A DNA stretch of 64,000 bases, taken from assembly GCF_001506075.1 (NCBI RefSeq), contig NZ_KQ947475.1:310001-374000 (forward strand), given 5' to 3'. Source of the stretch: Vibrio sp. MEBiC08052 (GTDB taxonomy: Bacteria; Pseudomonadota; Gammaproteobacteria; Enterobacterales; Vibrionaceae). Each line of letters starts with the position of its first letter. The stretch's first letter is position 1. Made by a program: the position numbers and the translations under genes. Of this stretch, positions 10,936 through 21,447 are shown piece by piece. The notes beneath the pieces were generated by a model, which saw only the letters and a program-made list of their open reading frames with translations, was not told the DNA's origin and did not search any database.

Positions 10936-11928
10936 ATGCAGGGTTCTGTAACAGAATTTCTTAAGCCACGTCTTGTTGATATCGAACAAATCAGCACGAC
11001 ACACGCAAAAGTAACTCTTGAGCCGTTAGAGCGTGGTTTCGGCCATACTCTGGGTAATGCACTTCGCCGAATTCTTCTTTCGTCTATGCCAGGTTGTGCT
11101 GTGACTGAAGTTGAAATTGAAGGCGTACTACACGAGTACAGCACCAAAGAAGGTGTTCAAGAGGATATCCTAGAGATCCTTCTGAACCTGAAGGGTTTAG
11201 CTGTTCGCGTTGCCGAAGGCAAAGATGAAGTGTTCATTACACTAAACAAATCAGGCTCGGGCCCTGTTGTTGCAGGTGACATCACTCATGATGGTGATGT
11301 TGAGATCGTAAACCCTGAGCACGTTATTTGTCATCTTAATGATGACAATGCTGAGGTCGCAATGCGCATCAAGGTTCAACGTGGTCGTGGTTATGTTCCG
11401 GCTTCTGCTCGTATCCATACAGATGAAGATGATCGTCCAATTGGTCGACTACTTGTTGATGCTACCTACAGTCCGGTGGATAAAATCGCCTATACTGTAG
11501 AAGCAGCACGTGTAGAACAACGTACTGATTTAGACAAGCTTGTCATCGATATGGAAACAAATGGCACAATCGAACCTGAGGAAGCTATCCGTCGTGCAGC
11601 AACAATTCTTGCTGAACAGTTGGATGCATTCGTAGATCTGCGTGATGTACGAGTTCCTGAGGAGAAAGAAGAGAAGCCTGAATTCGATCCGATCCTATTG
11701 CGTCCTGTAGACGATCTTGAACTAACAGTTCGCTCTGCTAATTGTTTGAAAGCAGAAGCGATTCACTACATCGGTGATCTAGTACAGCGTACTGAGGTAG
11801 AATTACTTAAAACACCTAACCTTGGTAAGAAATCTCTAACAGAGATTAAAGACGTGCTTGCATCACGTGGTCTTTCTCTGGGTATGCGCCTAGAAAACTG
11901 GCCACCAGCATCTATCGCTGAAGATTAA
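10936..11928 (+). CDS. rpoA: RNA polymerase subunit alpha
   Basis: A 330-residue alpha subunit (E. coli 329). The N-terminal domain (about 1-235) dimerises and assembles beta and beta-prime; note [20 protein letters not shown] near residue 33. The linker is acidic ([12 protein letters not shown]). The C-terminal domain (about 250-330) keeps the DNA- and activator-binding segment [20 protein letters not shown], which contains the UP-element-binding arginine. It is co-transcribed with S13, S11, S4 and L17. Confidence 0.98.
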   Translation: MQGSVTEFLKPRLVDIEQISTTHAKVTLEPLERGFGHTLGNALRRILLSSMPGCAVTEVEIEGVLHEYSTKEGVQEDILEILLNLKGLAVRVAEGKDEVFITLNKSGSGPVVAGDITHDGDVEIVNPEHVICHLNDDNAEVAMRIKVQRGRGYVPASARIHTDEDDRPIGRLLVDATYSPVDKIAYTVEAARVEQRTDLDKLVIDMETNGTIEPEEAIRRAATILAEQLDAFVDLRDVRVPEEKEEKPEFDPILLRPVDDLELTVRSANCLKAEAIHYIGDLVQRTEVELLKTPNLGKKSLTEIKDVLASRGLSLGMRLENWPPASIAED

Positions 11929-11942
11929 TCGATACAAGTTAG

Positions 11943-12335
<393 letters not shown>

Positions 12336-12351
12336 TCAGTTCGTCATTTAG

Positions 12352-12379
12352 AAAAGCCGAGCATTTGCTCGGCTTTTTT
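12352..12379 (+). terminator. Alpha operon terminator
   Basis: A GC-rich stem AGCCGAGCA (12355-12363) with TGCTCGGCT (12366-12374), tight loop, preceded by an A run and followed by six T residues (12374-12379). It lies 17 bases after rplQ and is a canonical rho-independent terminator. Confidence 0.93.
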
Positions 12380-12450
12380 ATTATCGCCATTTAACGACTA
12401 ACTTAGGCGGTGGTGATAGTTTTTCCCAATGTTGTATATTTGTCTCTGTA

Positions 12451-12945
12451 TTAATTCTGCCATAAACGAGTGAGTGAGCTCATTAATCCTTCACTTGCGC
12501 CCTGAGTGTTGAGATATTTTAAGATCAGCGGGACGAATTGTGACACCATATCCGGGCTCAACCCCAACTGTTTGAAAGTGCTGATGACCGCATTCATATC
12601 ATGAATATCTGATAATCCATTGCTTGTTCCAGTCTGATTCAGACTTGAGAGACTTTCCATTCCGGGAATAAGTTGATTCAGTTCGGCATTATTCTGATCG
12701 GATAATCGATTTTGAGCCAGCGACAATAATGCACCAACCCCACCTGTTGCCTGTTGACCGGAGATAGGAAGTTGTTCTGCTACCTGTGAAATTAGTGTTG
12801 AATTGCTTTCTGTGAGTCCAAGTGTTTTGCCGATTGTACTGGTAAGATTTTCCGTTTGATTGTCGAGTTTGAAAAAAGCGTAACTTGGGGATGTCAGTGT
12901 GGTACTTAACATCAGCGTCCATATCAGAGTGCGAGTTGTCGTCAT
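12451..12945 (-). CDS. DUF2780 (VcgC/VcgE-like) exported protein
   Basis: A roughly 164-residue protein of the DUF2780 type, a Vibrio-enriched family of unknown function. A signal peptide is clear: MTTTRTLIWTLMLSTTLTSP followed by SYAFFKLDNQ, with cleavage likely after Ala of SYA. The mature part is helical, rich in Gln, Asn, Ser and Leu, with the repeating SNSTLISQVAEQLP and ALLSLAQNRLSDQNNAEL patterns. An earlier start at 12963 would add six residues but has no better ribosome-binding site. It stands alone, converging on rplQ. No function is proposed. Confidence 0.8.
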   Translation of the reverse strand: MTTTRTLIWTLMLSTTLTSPSYAFFKLDNQTENLTSTIGKTLGLTESNSTLISQVAEQLPISGQQATGGVGALLSLAQNRLSDQNNAELNQLIPGMESLSSLNQTGTSNGLSDIHDMNAVISTFKQLGLSPDMVSQFVPLILKYLNTQGASEGLMSSLTRLWQN

Positions 12946-12987
12946 GAATGGTATTTCCATCATTGTGAGCTGATGATTAAGTTTAGA

Positions 12988-13015
12988 TAAAAAAAGCGGT
13001 GCTTGAGCACCGCTT
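12988..13015 (-). terminator. fklB terminator
   Basis: On the minus strand, AAGCGGTGC pairs with GCACCGCTT (13007-13015 with 12994-13002), with loop TCAA, and is followed by seven T residues (the A run at 12989-12995). It lies 40 bases after fklB and is a strong rho-independent terminator. Confidence 0.9.
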
Positions 13016-13054
13016 GATGTTAATTCTTTGCTAATTTATTGATAGCTGATTCGC

Positions 13055-13675
13055 TTACAGAATATCGAGCAGTTCAACTTCAAAGACCAGCGCTGCGTAT
13101 GGTGGAATCGCCGCACCTGCACCACGCTCACCATAAGCAAGATCTTGAGGAATATAGAGTTTCCATTTTGAACCGACAGGCATAATCTGTAGTGCTTCAA
13201 CCCAACCTTTAATCACTCCCGTTACTGGGAATTCGACTGGCTGACCACGAGTTACAGAGCTATCGAATACCGTACCATCTGTCAGTTGACCATGGTAATG
13301 AACACGAACAGTCTTATCAGAAGTCGGCACTTCACCTGTACCTTCTGTCACGACTTCATACTGAAGACCTGATTCTAAAACAGTCACTTCAGGACGGAGT
13401 GCGTTATCTTTCAGGAACGCTTCACCATCAGCAGCGGCTGCTTTCGCAGTCGATTCACGTGCTTCTTGAGCTTTTGCATGAACGGCTTGCAATGCCTGAT
13501 TAATCTCATCGATTTCGATTGCTGGCATGTCACCAGTTAATGCTGTCGCAATACCAGCAGCGATCGCATCAACACTGAGTCCTTCTAAACCGCTACCAGC
13601 AAGCTGTTGGCCCATTTGCAAACCAATACCGTAGCTTGCCTTCTGTTCGTTTGTTTCAAGTTGTACGTCAGACAT
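13055..13675 (-). CDS. fklB: FKBP-type peptidyl-prolyl isomerase
   Basis: A 206-residue FklB, the same length as the E. coli 22-kDa FKBP. The N-terminal dimerisation domain (about 1-90, starting MSDVQLETNEQKASYGIGLQ) precedes a C-terminal FKBP domain with VRVHYHGQLTDGTVFDSSV and IPPYAALVFEVELLDIL. It catalyses cis-trans isomerisation of prolyl bonds and acts as a chaperone. The ATG at 13675 is preferred over the GTG three codons earlier because AAGAG sits at proper distance. It is divergent from ytfB, as in E. coli. Confidence 0.95.
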   Translation of the reverse strand: MSDVQLETNEQKASYGIGLQMGQQLAGSGLEGLSVDAIAAGIATALTGDMPAIEIDEINQALQAVHAKAQEARESTAKAAAADGEAFLKDNALRPEVTVLESGLQYEVVTEGTGEVPTSDKTVRVHYHGQLTDGTVFDSSVTRGQPVEFPVTGVIKGWVEALQIMPVGSKWKLYIPQDLAYGERGAGAAIPPYAALVFEVELLDIL

Positions 13676-13821
13676 AACTGTCACTCTTTTGCGTTAAAAC
13701 GCTAGAGAATAGCAGTTATTGATAGATGATGAAATGAAGAACGGGGAGAATATTTCATTGCATAGCTTGATGTGACATGTCTCTAAACTTAAATGAAATT
13801 TTTTCAAGATTGTGTCAACAT

Positions 13822-13850
13822 TTTAGTTATGGCTGTGATTCCCCTATACT
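13822..13850 (+). promoter_or_regulatory. Putative ytfB promoter
   Basis: A good -10 hexamer TATACT (13845-13850) lies 53 bases before the ytfB GTG start. The matching -35 position (TTTAGT, 13822-13827, 17-base spacer) is weak. The intergenic stretch also must hold the fklB promoter on the other strand, which I could not pin down. Confidence 0.4.
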
Positions 13851-13903
13851 CACTAAGCGCGAGTTTTTATACTAGCCGCAATAAGCATGGGAGATGTGAA
13901 TTC

Positions 13904-14521
13904 GTGAATCGCCGACAGGAAAAAAAGGTGCAAGGTGGCTATCTTGCTGTTGTTCAGCGCAAATGGTCAGCTATGAATTTCCAGCAGTTATTTCAGTCCG
14001 TTGTCAGACAAGGTCGTAGTCTATGGTGTGAATTACCGAAATTGCATCAACGTTTACTGATGGTTTTGGGGCCTGTGGTCATGCTGCTCGTTTTAATTCC
14101 TTGGCCGAAAGCCGAGCAAGTTGCGTCTGAGCAGCTGGTTGGCGAGTCCTCAGTCGGAGAGCAGCGCGTTGCGCTGGCGCTTGATCCCGATAGCCTACAG
14201 GAACCCACTGAACCTGTCGCATCCCCAAAAGTGGTTAAACCGGCTTCAGAACCTCGTACAACAGCGTGGGTTAACTATACGATCCAAAATGGTGACACGC
14301 TTTCTAAGGTGTTCCGTACCAACGATTTATCATTGGCTGACCTGAATGCACTGGTTCAGGTCGAGGGATCAGATAAGCCTCTCAGTAACATCAAACCGGG
14401 GCAATTGATTCGTTATAAGCTGACGACTAAAGGTGATCTGGACATTCTGCAAGTTGAACAAAAGGATCAATCGATCATGTTCTTCCGCTTATCCAATGGC
14501 GGATTTGGCCGGAGTAAATAA
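13904..14521 (+). CDS. ytfB: OapA/YtfB-family envelope protein with LysM-like domain
   Basis: A 205-residue YtfB-type protein. A cytoplasmic basic N-terminus leads to the OapA motif LPKLHQRLLMVLGPVVMLLV, whose hydrophobic part is a single transmembrane segment (about residues 51-66). A linker follows, then a C-terminal OapA/LysM-like domain beginning WVNYTIQNGDTLSKVFRTND that should bind peptidoglycan. The GTG start with GGGAGA nine bases upstream gives the family length; the longer reading (from 13793) has no ribosome-binding site. In E. coli YtfB binds glycans and is linked to cell division. Its divergent pairing with fklB is conserved. Confidence 0.85.
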   Translation: MNRRQEKKVQGGYLAVVQRKWSAMNFQQLFQSVVRQGRSLWCELPKLHQRLLMVLGPVVMLLVLIPWPKAEQVASEQLVGESSVGEQRVALALDPDSLQEPTEPVASPKVVKPASEPRTTAWVNYTIQNGDTLSKVFRTNDLSLADLNALVQVEGSDKPLSNIKPGQLIRYKLTTKGDLDILQVEQKDQSIMFFRLSNGGFGRSK

Positions 14522-14555
14522 CGTCGCCAGAGAACGGCTCGAACGGGATTACATC

Positions 14556-14582
14556 GAGGAATAGCAATGAGTGCTATTCCTC
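14556..14582. terminator. Hairpin between convergent ytfB and elaA
   Basis: A perfect 11-base inverted repeat, GAGGAATAGCA (14556-14566) and TGCTATTCCTC (14572-14582), with a 5-base loop, lies in the gap between convergent genes. No T run follows on either strand, so its strength as a terminator is uncertain. Confidence 0.5.
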
Positions 14583-14635
14583 AGGGTGTCAATTAAGTGA
14601 GGACCGTCCGAATGCTTCTTTGCAGGGGCATTGAT

Positions 14636-15085
14636 CTAAATTCTCTTCATATCGATATGCGAAATGCCATCTTCAAGATAAGGCTCGGATGTCTGAACAA
14701 ATCCATATTGGCGATAAAACGTCTTTAATTGTGTCTGTGCACCAATTTCAATCGGCGTATCCGGCCACAACTGACAACATTGCTCAATGGCATGAGTCAG
14801 TAACTGATGTCCAGCGCCTTCCCCTCGAATACATGTATGGGTTGCTATTCGGCCTATGCTGCTTCCCGGATAGCTAATTCCGGGTGGCATTAACCGGGCA
14901 CAGGCAATAAGTTTTCCATCCTGATATCCCAGCAGGTGATGGACACCGGACATATGGTCTTTGTCGTCTAATTCAGGATAAGGGCAGGTTTGTTCAACGA
15001 CAAATACGTCCACCCGTAATTTGAGCAATTGATATAGCTGTGTTGTTGTCAGCTCGGAAAAGGGAAGTAAATGCCAAGTTATCAT
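14636..15085 (-). CDS. elaA: ElaA-family GNAT acetyltransferase
   Basis: A 149-residue protein of the ElaA branch of GNAT N-acetyltransferases; the substrate is unknown. It starts MITWHLLPFSELTTTQLYQL and shows the family signatures LKLRVDVFVVEQTCPYPELD and the acetyl-CoA site around RGEGAGHQLLTHAIEQ, ending with IGAQTQLKTFYRQYGFV. A TTG four codons upstream is an alternative start; no clear ribosome-binding site decides. It lies downstream of the Crp-like regulator on the same strand, with a 105-base gap, so co-transcription is possible but unproven. Confidence 0.85.
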   Translation of the reverse strand: MITWHLLPFSELTTTQLYQLLKLRVDVFVVEQTCPYPELDDKDHMSGVHHLLGYQDGKLIACARLMPPGISYPGSSIGRIATHTCIRGEGAGHQLLTHAIEQCCQLWPDTPIEIGAQTQLKTFYRQYGFVQTSEPYLEDGISHIDMKRI

Positions 15086-15190
15086 CAGAAGTACCAACCG
15101 AGTGCATGAAAGTTATGATCGACAATCTACTTTTACATGATGTGATTATCATTAACAAATGTTAACTGCGAGTATCAAAAGCATTGCTCA

Positions 15191-15784
15191 TTAACAATGA
15201 TCAAGATTTGAGTTTTCTGACAGCGTGTCCACGCGCTTTTTAATTCGACTCAGACTGATCGGCGTGATACCCAGATAAGCGGCAACATGATAGTCAGCCA
15301 ATCGCTCAAGCAGTTGCGGATAATGCTGGCGAAATAACTGATAACGCTCTTCCGGGGTATAAAGCAGCATCAATCTCTCTTTGTTTTCTTTGTGGATCAG
15401 TTTGGTTTCGAGCAATTTTATATAGGCCGGATGTTGGGATGCATGCCACTGAAACAGCACACTAATCGGCAGACACATTAATTTGACCGGCGAAAGGGTT
15501 TCCAGAAGATAAGGTAATGGCTCCCGTTTGATCAGGCTTTCAAAACCGATGATCCAGTCAGATTCCCAGTAAAACTCTTTGCTGAACGATTTCCCTTTAT
15601 CGGTGAGATAGCTGGCATGACAGATTCCTTCAAGGACAAAGTAGATGTACGAGGCAACCTCACCCTGATGAGAAAGAATATGGCGAGTCGGAAGATCAAG
15701 CGGGGTGGCAATCGCGAGCAATGCCTCAATGTCTTCATCATGAAAGCTGCTATGCGCTAAATAATTCCGAAATGTGTTTTCCAT
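15191..15784 (-). CDS. Crp/Fnr-like transcriptional regulator
   Basis: A 197-residue protein with a cyclic-nucleotide-binding-type beta barrel (about 20-115, with LSHQGEVASYIYFVLEGICH) and a C-terminal helix-turn-helix (about 160-187, VAAYLGITPISLSRIKKRV). The phosphate-binding-cassette E..R signature of true CRP is not evident: the corresponding stretch reads FSKEFYWESDWIIGFESLIK. Cyclic AMP binding is therefore doubtful. GAGGG six bases before the ATG supports the start. It lies downstream of cpdB on the same strand, separated by a long hairpin. Target genes are unknown. Confidence 0.8.
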   Translation of the reverse strand: MENTFRNYLAHSSFHDEDIEALLAIATPLDLPTRHILSHQGEVASYIYFVLEGICHASYLTDKGKSFSKEFYWESDWIIGFESLIKREPLPYLLETLSPVKLMCLPISVLFQWHASQHPAYIKLLETKLIHKENKERLMLLYTPEERYQLFRQHYPQLLERLADYHVAAYLGITPISLSRIKKRVDTLSENSNLDHC

Positions 15785-15801
15785 GAAACCCTCAAAGTAT
15801 G

Positions 15802-15837
15802 ACAGTACAGTCGTAACTTCCGCTACGGCTGTACTGT
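15802..15837. repeat. Inverted repeat between cpdB and the Crp-like gene
   Basis: A 14-base near-perfect inverted repeat: ACAGTACAGTCGTA (15802-15815) with TACGGCTGTACTGT (15824-15837), one mismatch, 8-base loop. There is no T run, so it is a poor terminator; it may be an mRNA structure or an operator for the adjacent Crp-like regulator, whose start is only 18 bases away. Confidence 0.7.
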
Positions 15838-15850
15838 AATCAATTCAGGC

Positions 15851-17827
15851 TTATTTTTGTAGCTCAATCTGATAGACCGCGAAGCCGGTTTCGTCCGTCG
15901 CGAGCTGCTTCATCGGATAGCGCCCATATTGCTGAATGAATTGTGAGGCTTTTTCTCCCGGCGCTGTCTCGAAACGGATATCAAGGGTTTTTGATGTCTT
16001 AATCGGGGCCAAACGCCAGTTATTATCCGCTTTGGGATGAATTTCTCCCTGTTTTTTACTCATCTGGGCAATGTAGTTGGCCAGAATTGTGCGGTTTTCA
16101 TCTGGTGCGTCAAACGCCACATGTGAAGCCCCGGTTCCGGGAAACTTGTTGCTATAGGCGCGATAGTTATTAGTGGCAATAAGAAAGACTTGTTTATCCG
16201 GGATTGCTTTCCCTTGATAAGTCAAACCGACAATACGTCTGCTATCCGGATGAACCAACTGGCAGTCACCGTCATATCGGGCCGCTTGGGTCACATCAAT
16301 CTGATACTCAACCCCATCAATCACATCAAAGTTATAGGTTCTGAATCCATCCCAGTCGATGAGAGGTTGAGGTGCAGTTTGAGTCGGGTCAATGCGATTA
16401 AATTGGCCAGCAGAGCATTCAAGCCATTCTTTCAATTCTTGTCCGGTGACTTTGAGCGCCACTAATGTATTTGGGTAAAGATATAGATCTGCGGCATTAC
16501 GGAAAGTCAGTTGCCCTGATTCAACTTCGGTATAGTTTGACGGATCATTTTTCCGGCCGCCGGCTTTAAATGGCGCTGCAGCAGACAAGACAGGCAGACC
16601 ATCCAGATCCGGATCGCCCTGAATCATTTTTTCAACGTAGGCTTGCTGAGCCAGATTGACGATCTGAATTGTCGGATCGTCCTGAACGAGTGCCAGATAA
16701 CTGTACATTTTATCACTGGCGCGGCCGATGGGTTGATTGACGAACTGTCGCGTAGCTTGGTGATCCGATTGGACGGCTTGACGGAGCTGAGTATCAGCGG
16801 ATACCAAGGCATGATGGGTAATATTGTCATAAATCGGACGCGCTTCTGATTGGCTGCCAGTGACCTGCCACTGATGGTTTTTCTTTTCTATAGTGAGGTC
16901 AATAATGCCGACATGGCTTCCCCAGCGCCCGGGCATCACCGCAGCGACACCGTGAATCGTTCCCTTGTGGTTATCGACATCCGGCAGATTATCGAAGCCT
17001 TTGCCGGGGAATACTGCATGAGCGTGACCAAAAGTGATGGCATCAATGCCGGGGACTTCTGCGAGATAGTAAACCGAGTTTTCGGCACCGACGTGATAAG
17101 GTGTGGTGGCAATTCCCGAATGGGGAATCGCAACAATGATATCCGCTCCTTCTCGCTTCATTTGAGGAATCAGAGCTTGCGCAGTAGCTTTAATATCTTT
17201 GGTATAGACGCTGCCGGTTAAATTTTTCTTATCCCAGACCATAATCTGAGGCGGCGCGAAGCCAATATAACCCACCTTCAACTGCTGCAGTTTTCCATCG
17301 GTATCGGTCAATGTATATGATTTGATGAGATAAGGACGGAAATAATGCTGATCTGTTTTTGCGTCAAATATATTGGCATTGATATAAGGAAAGTTCGCAT
17401 CGTTAAGTGTTTCTTTCAGGTATCCAAGCCCGTAATTGAACTCGTGATTACCAACATTTCCGACCTCGTAGCCGAGGAGATTCATTGCTTTATAAACCGG
17501 GTGAACTTCGCCAGCCTTGATGCCTTTGGCTGCCATGTAGTCCCCCATCGGACTGCCCTGAATCAGATCACCGTTATCAATCAAAAGCGAATTCGGATTT
17601 TCTTCACGCGCCTTTTTGATCAGGCTCGCGGCTCGGAGTAAACCAATTTTGTCTGAAGATTTGTCTTTGTAATAGTCATAGTCCATGACATTGGCATGGA
17701 TATCCGTCGTTTCTATGACACGAAGATGGATGGTTTCTGCATTGGCTGAGAATGAGAGTGCTGATGAAGTAAGTATCAGTAACTCACTCAGTAATGACAG
17801 GATGAGAAATTTTTGGGGTTGTTTCAT
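15851..17827 (-). CDS. cpdB: 2',3'-cyclic-nucleotide 2'-phosphodiesterase/3'-nucleotidase
   Basis: A 658-residue periplasmic CpdB, the size of the E. coli enzyme. The signal peptide starts [20 protein letters not shown] and ends near SANAET. The metallophosphatase domain shows [31 protein letters not shown] and [10 protein letters not shown] (about residues 100-150), supplying metal-binding Asp, His and Asn; a 5'-nucleotidase C-terminal domain follows ([20 protein letters not shown] and beyond). It hydrolyses 2',3'-cyclic nucleotides and 3'-nucleotides for scavenging. A TTG seven codons earlier is a less likely start. Confidence 0.95.
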   Translation of the reverse strand: MKQPQKFLILSLLSELLILTSSALSFSANAETIHLRVIETTDIHANVMDYDYYKDKSSDKIGLLRAASLIKKAREENPNSLLIDNGDLIQGSPMGDYMAAKGIKAGEVHPVYKAMNLLGYEVGNVGNHEFNYGLGYLKETLNDANFPYINANIFDAKTDQHYFRPYLIKSYTLTDTDGKLQQLKVGYIGFAPPQIMVWDKKNLTGSVYTKDIKATAQALIPQMKREGADIIVAIPHSGIATTPYHVGAENSVYYLAEVPGIDAITFGHAHAVFPGKGFDNLPDVDNHKGTIHGVAAVMPGRWGSHVGIIDLTIEKKNHQWQVTGSQSEARPIYDNITHHALVSADTQLRQAVQSDHQATRQFVNQPIGRASDKMYSYLALVQDDPTIQIVNLAQQAYVEKMIQGDPDLDGLPVLSAAAPFKAGGRKNDPSNYTEVESGQLTFRNAADLYLYPNTLVALKVTGQELKEWLECSAGQFNRIDPTQTAPQPLIDWDGFRTYNFDVIDGVEYQIDVTQAARYDGDCQLVHPDSRRIVGLTYQGKAIPDKQVFLIATNNYRAYSNKFPGTGASHVAFDAPDENRTILANYIAQMSKKQGEIHPKADNNWRLAPIKTSKTLDIRFETAPGEKASQFIQQYGRYPMKQLATDETGFAVYQIELQK

Positions 17828-17987
17828 ACGCTGTCTGATCCATAACAAGTAATAATCCGGTTAATGTAGCAAATATGAATGAAAGCTATATTTCAATGAG
17901 TTAGAAAGTGTGATGTGTGTCATCCAATACAGTGCGGGGCTTTTTTTGTTGAAAAAAAAGTTCCCTTATCAGCTTTTCGAATAAAAA

Positions 17988-18007
17988 ATGAAATTTTAGA
18001 ATTTCAT
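17988..18007. promoter_or_regulatory. Inverted repeat upstream of cobA
   Basis: A perfect 8-base inverted repeat with a 4-base spacer, ATGAAATT-TTAG-AATTTCAT, about 54 bases before cobA. Its place in the promoter region of the sulfate-assimilation operon makes it a candidate operator, but the binding protein is unknown, and CysB sites are not usually simple palindromes. Confidence 0.4.
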
Positions 18008-18060
18008 GTCATATATAGAGACCGCCATAATGCACATATTCATTTTAAGTGGAGTGTGTT

Positions 18061-18936
18061 ATGGCAAAGGATCCGGTTGTGACTCGTTTACCCGTCAAAC
18101 AAGTGCGTCCATCAGTGAAGGTCGGTGCGTCAGAACAAATCAGCTACCACTTCACGAAATCTCAGTTACAGGCCGGGGAAGTGGCATTGGTCGGTGCTGG
18201 TCCGGGCGATCCGGAATTACTGACCGTCAAAGCGGTTAGTTTTCTGCAGCAAGCCGATGTTGTTTTATATGACTATTTGGTCTCAGAGGAGATCATGTCA
18301 CTGGTGCCGGACAGTACGATTCTGGTGTGTGTCGGCAAACGAGCCGGACACCATAGTGTGCCACAGGATAAAACCAACCAGCTTTTGGTCGATTTTGCCA
18401 GACAGGGACATCGGGTCGTGCGGATTAAAGGGGGTGACCCGTTTATTTTTGGCCGGGGTGGTGAAGAACTGGAAAGTTTGTTCGATGCAGGCATTCGTTT
18501 TCAAGTGGTTCCCGGTATTACCGCAGCCGCCGGGGCGACAGCTTATGCCGGGATTCCCCTGACGCACCGGGACTATGCTCAGTCCGCCATTTTTGTCACG
18601 GGTCATGTTCGTGCTGAGCAAGATGAAATGGATTGGTCAACACTGGCCCGGGGACGGCAGACGCTCGTGATTTATATGGGATTGATGAAATCCGGATATA
18701 TCCGGGAGCAGCTAATTCAGCATGGTCGTGATGCGAAGACTCCCGTTGCCGTGATTGAACGGGGAACGCAAGCTGCGCAGAAACTGTTTCGTGGCACATT
18801 GGAGAATCTGCCACAGCTAGCTGCTCAGGCCGATTCACCCGCTCTAATTGTAATTGGTGAAGTGGTTGCACTGTCCGAAAAACTCAACTGGTTCGGCAGT
18901 GCTCAGGAAGACACCACCAGTTCTTTGTATGCATAA
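18061..18936 (+). CDS. cobA: Uroporphyrinogen-III C-methyltransferase
   Basis: A 291-residue SUMT that methylates uroporphyrinogen III at C2 and C7 to precorrin-2, the precursor of siroheme for sulfite reductase. The catalytic domain starts with [19 protein letters not shown] (about residues 42-60), followed by [10 protein letters not shown] and [17 protein letters not shown], the SAM-binding signatures. No fused siroheme synthase domain is present. ATG at 18061 has GGAG six bases upstream; the GTG at 18049 is rejected. First gene of cobA-cysD-cysN-SLC13-cysC, so it probably supplies siroheme for sulfate reduction. Confidence 0.95.
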   Translation: MAKDPVVTRLPVKQVRPSVKVGASEQISYHFTKSQLQAGEVALVGAGPGDPELLTVKAVSFLQQADVVLYDYLVSEEIMSLVPDSTILVCVGKRAGHHSVPQDKTNQLLVDFARQGHRVVRIKGGDPFIFGRGGEELESLFDAGIRFQVVPGITAAAGATAYAGIPLTHRDYAQSAIFVTGHVRAEQDEMDWSTLARGRQTLVIYMGLMKSGYIREQLIQHGRDAKTPVAVIERGTQAAQKLFRGTLENLPQLAAQADSPALIVIGEVVALSEKLNWFGSAQEDTTSSLYA

Positions 18937-19050
18937 AACCGGATATCGCAATCAATATGCAAGTCATCCAGATGCTGTCGTGGCTGACTTATTCACTAAG
19001 AAATCGAATTGCATAACACACTCATCTTGTGAGTCAAAAGGAAGCAAGAG

Positions 19051-19959
19051 ATGGATCAACAACGCTTAACTCATTTAAAACAACTAGAAGCTGAAAGTAT
19101 TCACATCATTCGTGAAGTAGCAGCTGAATTCGGAAACCCGGTGATGATGTATTCCATCGGAAAAGATTCATCGGTGATGCTACATCTGGCTCGCAAAGCT
19201 TTTTATCCGGGCAAAATTCCGTTTCCGCTACTGCATGTCGATACGAACTGGAAGTTTCGGGAAATGATCGAATTCCGCGATAAAACTGCGCAAAAGTACG
19301 GCTTTGAGCTACTGGTACATAAAAACCCCGAAGGGCTCGCAATGGGCATCAACCCGTTTGTTCACGGGAGCTCGAAACATACCGATATGATGAAAACTCA
19401 AGGCCTGAAGCAGGCGTTGAATCAATATGGGTTTGATGCCGCATTCGGTGGCGCCCGTCGCGATGAAGAGAAATCCCGCGCCAAAGAGCGGGTCTATTCA
19501 TTCCGGGACAAGAATCATACTTGGGATCCCAAGAACCAACGCCCGGAAATCTGGCATACCTATAACGGACAGATCAACAAAGGTGAGAGTATTCGGGTAT
19601 TCCCTTTATCAAACTGGACTGAACTGGACATCTGGCAATATATCTATCTGGAAGGTATCGATATTGTGCCGCTTTATTTCGCTGAAAAGCGCCCCGTCGT
19701 CGAACGTGACGGGATGTTAATCATGGTTGACGATGACCGGATGGAAATTCTGCCGGGTGAAGTGGTTGAGCAGAAATCTGTTCGTTTCCGGACACTTGGA
19801 TGTTATCCACTGACTGGAGCTATTGAATCAACGGCAAGTACATTACCTGAAATTATCGAAGAGATGCTGGTGGCAACATCCAGTGAGCGCCAAGGGCGTG
19901 CGATCGATCATGATCAGTCAGGATCCATGGAATTGAAAAAACGTCAGGGTTATTTCTAA
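19051..19959 (+). CDS. cysD: Sulfate adenylyltransferase subunit 2
   Basis: A 302-residue CysD, the catalytic subunit of ATP sulfurylase, which makes adenylyl sulfate (APS) from sulfate and ATP, driven by GTP hydrolysis in CysN. The PP-loop motif [15 protein letters not shown] lies near residue 31, and [20 protein letters not shown] near 132. Length equals E. coli CysD. It has AAGGAAGC upstream, and cysN begins 18 bases after its stop. Confidence 0.97.
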   Translation: MDQQRLTHLKQLEAESIHIIREVAAEFGNPVMMYSIGKDSSVMLHLARKAFYPGKIPFPLLHVDTNWKFREMIEFRDKTAQKYGFELLVHKNPEGLAMGINPFVHGSSKHTDMMKTQGLKQALNQYGFDAAFGGARRDEEKSRAKERVYSFRDKNHTWDPKNQRPEIWHTYNGQINKGESIRVFPLSNWTELDIWQYIYLEGIDIVPLYFAEKRPVVERDGMLIMVDDDRMEILPGEVVEQKSVRFRTLGCYPLTGAIESTASTLPEIIEEMLVATSSERQGRAIDHDQSGSMELKKRQGYF

Positions 19960-19977
19960 GGGGCGAGGGAAAGTTTT

Positions 19978-21405
19978 ATGAATAGTGCAGTTCAGGCTCA
20001 GCTAGCTGAGTTAGGTATTGAAGGTTATTTGAATCAACACCAACACAAATCGTTACTTAGATTTCTGACATGTGGTTCGGTCGATGACGGTAAGAGTACT
20101 TTGATCGGTCGTTTACTTCACGATTCAAAGCAGATCTATGAGGATCAACTGGCTGCCGTTCATTCGGATAGTCAGCGCGTCGGTACAACCGGTGAGCGTC
20201 CGGATCTGGCACTGCTGGTGGATGGATTACAGGCCGAACGCGAGCAGGGTATTACCATTGATGTTGCATATCGCTATTTTTCAACGCAAAAACGTAAATT
20301 TATTATCGCAGATACTCCGGGGCATGAGCAGTACACACGGAATATGGCAACCGGTGCTTCGACATGTGATCTGGCGATTATTCTGATTGATGCGCGTAAA
20401 GGCGTCTTGGATCAGACCCGTCGTCACTCGTTCATTTCCAATCTATTGGGTTTGAGACACTTCGTGGTGGCAATCAACAAGATGGATTTAGTCGATTATT
20501 CTCAGCAGCGTTTTGAAGAGATTCGTCAAGAATATCTTGAATTCTCTCGACATCTTCAGGGAGACACCGATATTCAGATTATCCCGATCTCTGCTCTGGA
20601 AGGGGACAATGTTGTTGATAAAAGCCAGCATATGCATTGGTACCAAGGCCCTTCTCTGCTTGAGATGTTAGAGACCGTCGATGTCGATCAGCTGAAAGGT
20701 ACGGGGGAATTCCGTTTCCCTGTGCAATATGTCAATCGTCCGAATCTCGATTTCCGCGGATTTGCCGGTACAGTTGCATCGGGAGTTGTCCGGGTAGGAG
20801 ATCAAGTCAAAGTGCTACCGTCAGGTAAATCTTCTACTGTTGCCCGTATTGTGACTTTTGATGGTGACTTGGAACTGGCTCATACCGGTCAGGCAGTGAC
20901 GCTGACGCTGAATGATGAGATTGATATCAGTCGTGGTGACTTGATTGTGCTTGAGGATGCTCGGCTTGACACAACCAACCATCTATTGGCGGATGTGGTG
21001 TGGATGACGGAGCAACCATTGCAACCGGGTCGTGATTACGACATCAAAATTGCGGGTCATAAAACGATTGGTCAGGTGAAATCGATTCGTCACCAGTACG
21101 ATATCAATAACCTCTCCACTTATCAGGCCGAATCTCTGCCTCTCAATGGGATTGGTTTATGTGAATGGACATTCAATCAGGCGATCGCACTCGATAAGTA
21201 TCTCGACTGTGCGGATACCGGTGGTTTTATTGTCATTGACCGTCTGACCAATGTCACGGTTGGCGCAGGACTGGTTCGTGACAGCCTACAAACGATGGCT
21301 CAGACGCAGGGTGACATCTCTGAATTTGAGCTGGAACTGAATGCACTGATTCGTAAGCACTTCCCACACTGGGGTGCGAAAGATATCAGTCAATTACTGA
21401 AGTAG
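19978..21405 (+). CDS. cysN: Sulfate adenylyltransferase subunit 1 (GTPase)
   Basis: A 475-residue CysN, the GTPase partner of CysD; identical in length to E. coli. It has an EF-Tu-like G domain with [19 protein letters not shown] (G1, near residue 34), [20 protein letters not shown] (G3) and NKMDLVD (G4), then beta-barrel domains. No APS kinase domain is fused; that activity is the separate cysC two genes later. The cytosolic CysDN complex is the entry step of assimilatory sulfate reduction. Confidence 0.97.
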   Translation: MNSAVQAQLAELGIEGYLNQHQHKSLLRFLTCGSVDDGKSTLIGRLLHDSKQIYEDQLAAVHSDSQRVGTTGERPDLALLVDGLQAEREQGITIDVAYRYFSTQKRKFIIADTPGHEQYTRNMATGASTCDLAIILIDARKGVLDQTRRHSFISNLLGLRHFVVAINKMDLVDYSQQRFEEIRQEYLEFSRHLQGDTDIQIIPISALEGDNVVDKSQHMHWYQGPSLLEMLETVDVDQLKGTGEFRFPVQYVNRPNLDFRGFAGTVASGVVRVGDQVKVLPSGKSSTVARIVTFDGDLELAHTGQAVTLTLNDEIDISRGDLIVLEDARLDTTNHLLADVVWMTEQPLQPGRDYDIKIAGHKTIGQVKSIRHQYDINNLSTYQAESLPLNGIGLCEWTFNQAIALDKYLDCADTGGFIVIDRLTNVTVGAGLVRDSLQTMAQTQGDISEFELELNALIRKHFPHWGAKDISQLLK

Positions 21406-21447
21406 GCTGTTTGGAAAGGTGATGTCACCTTTTCTGAGGGATGAGTG

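Noticed and set aside
13793..13903. Longer N-terminus of ytfB with an extra hydrophobic stretch
   Set aside because: The upstream frame has no ribosome-binding site, and the GTG at 13904 with GGGAGA gives the family length.
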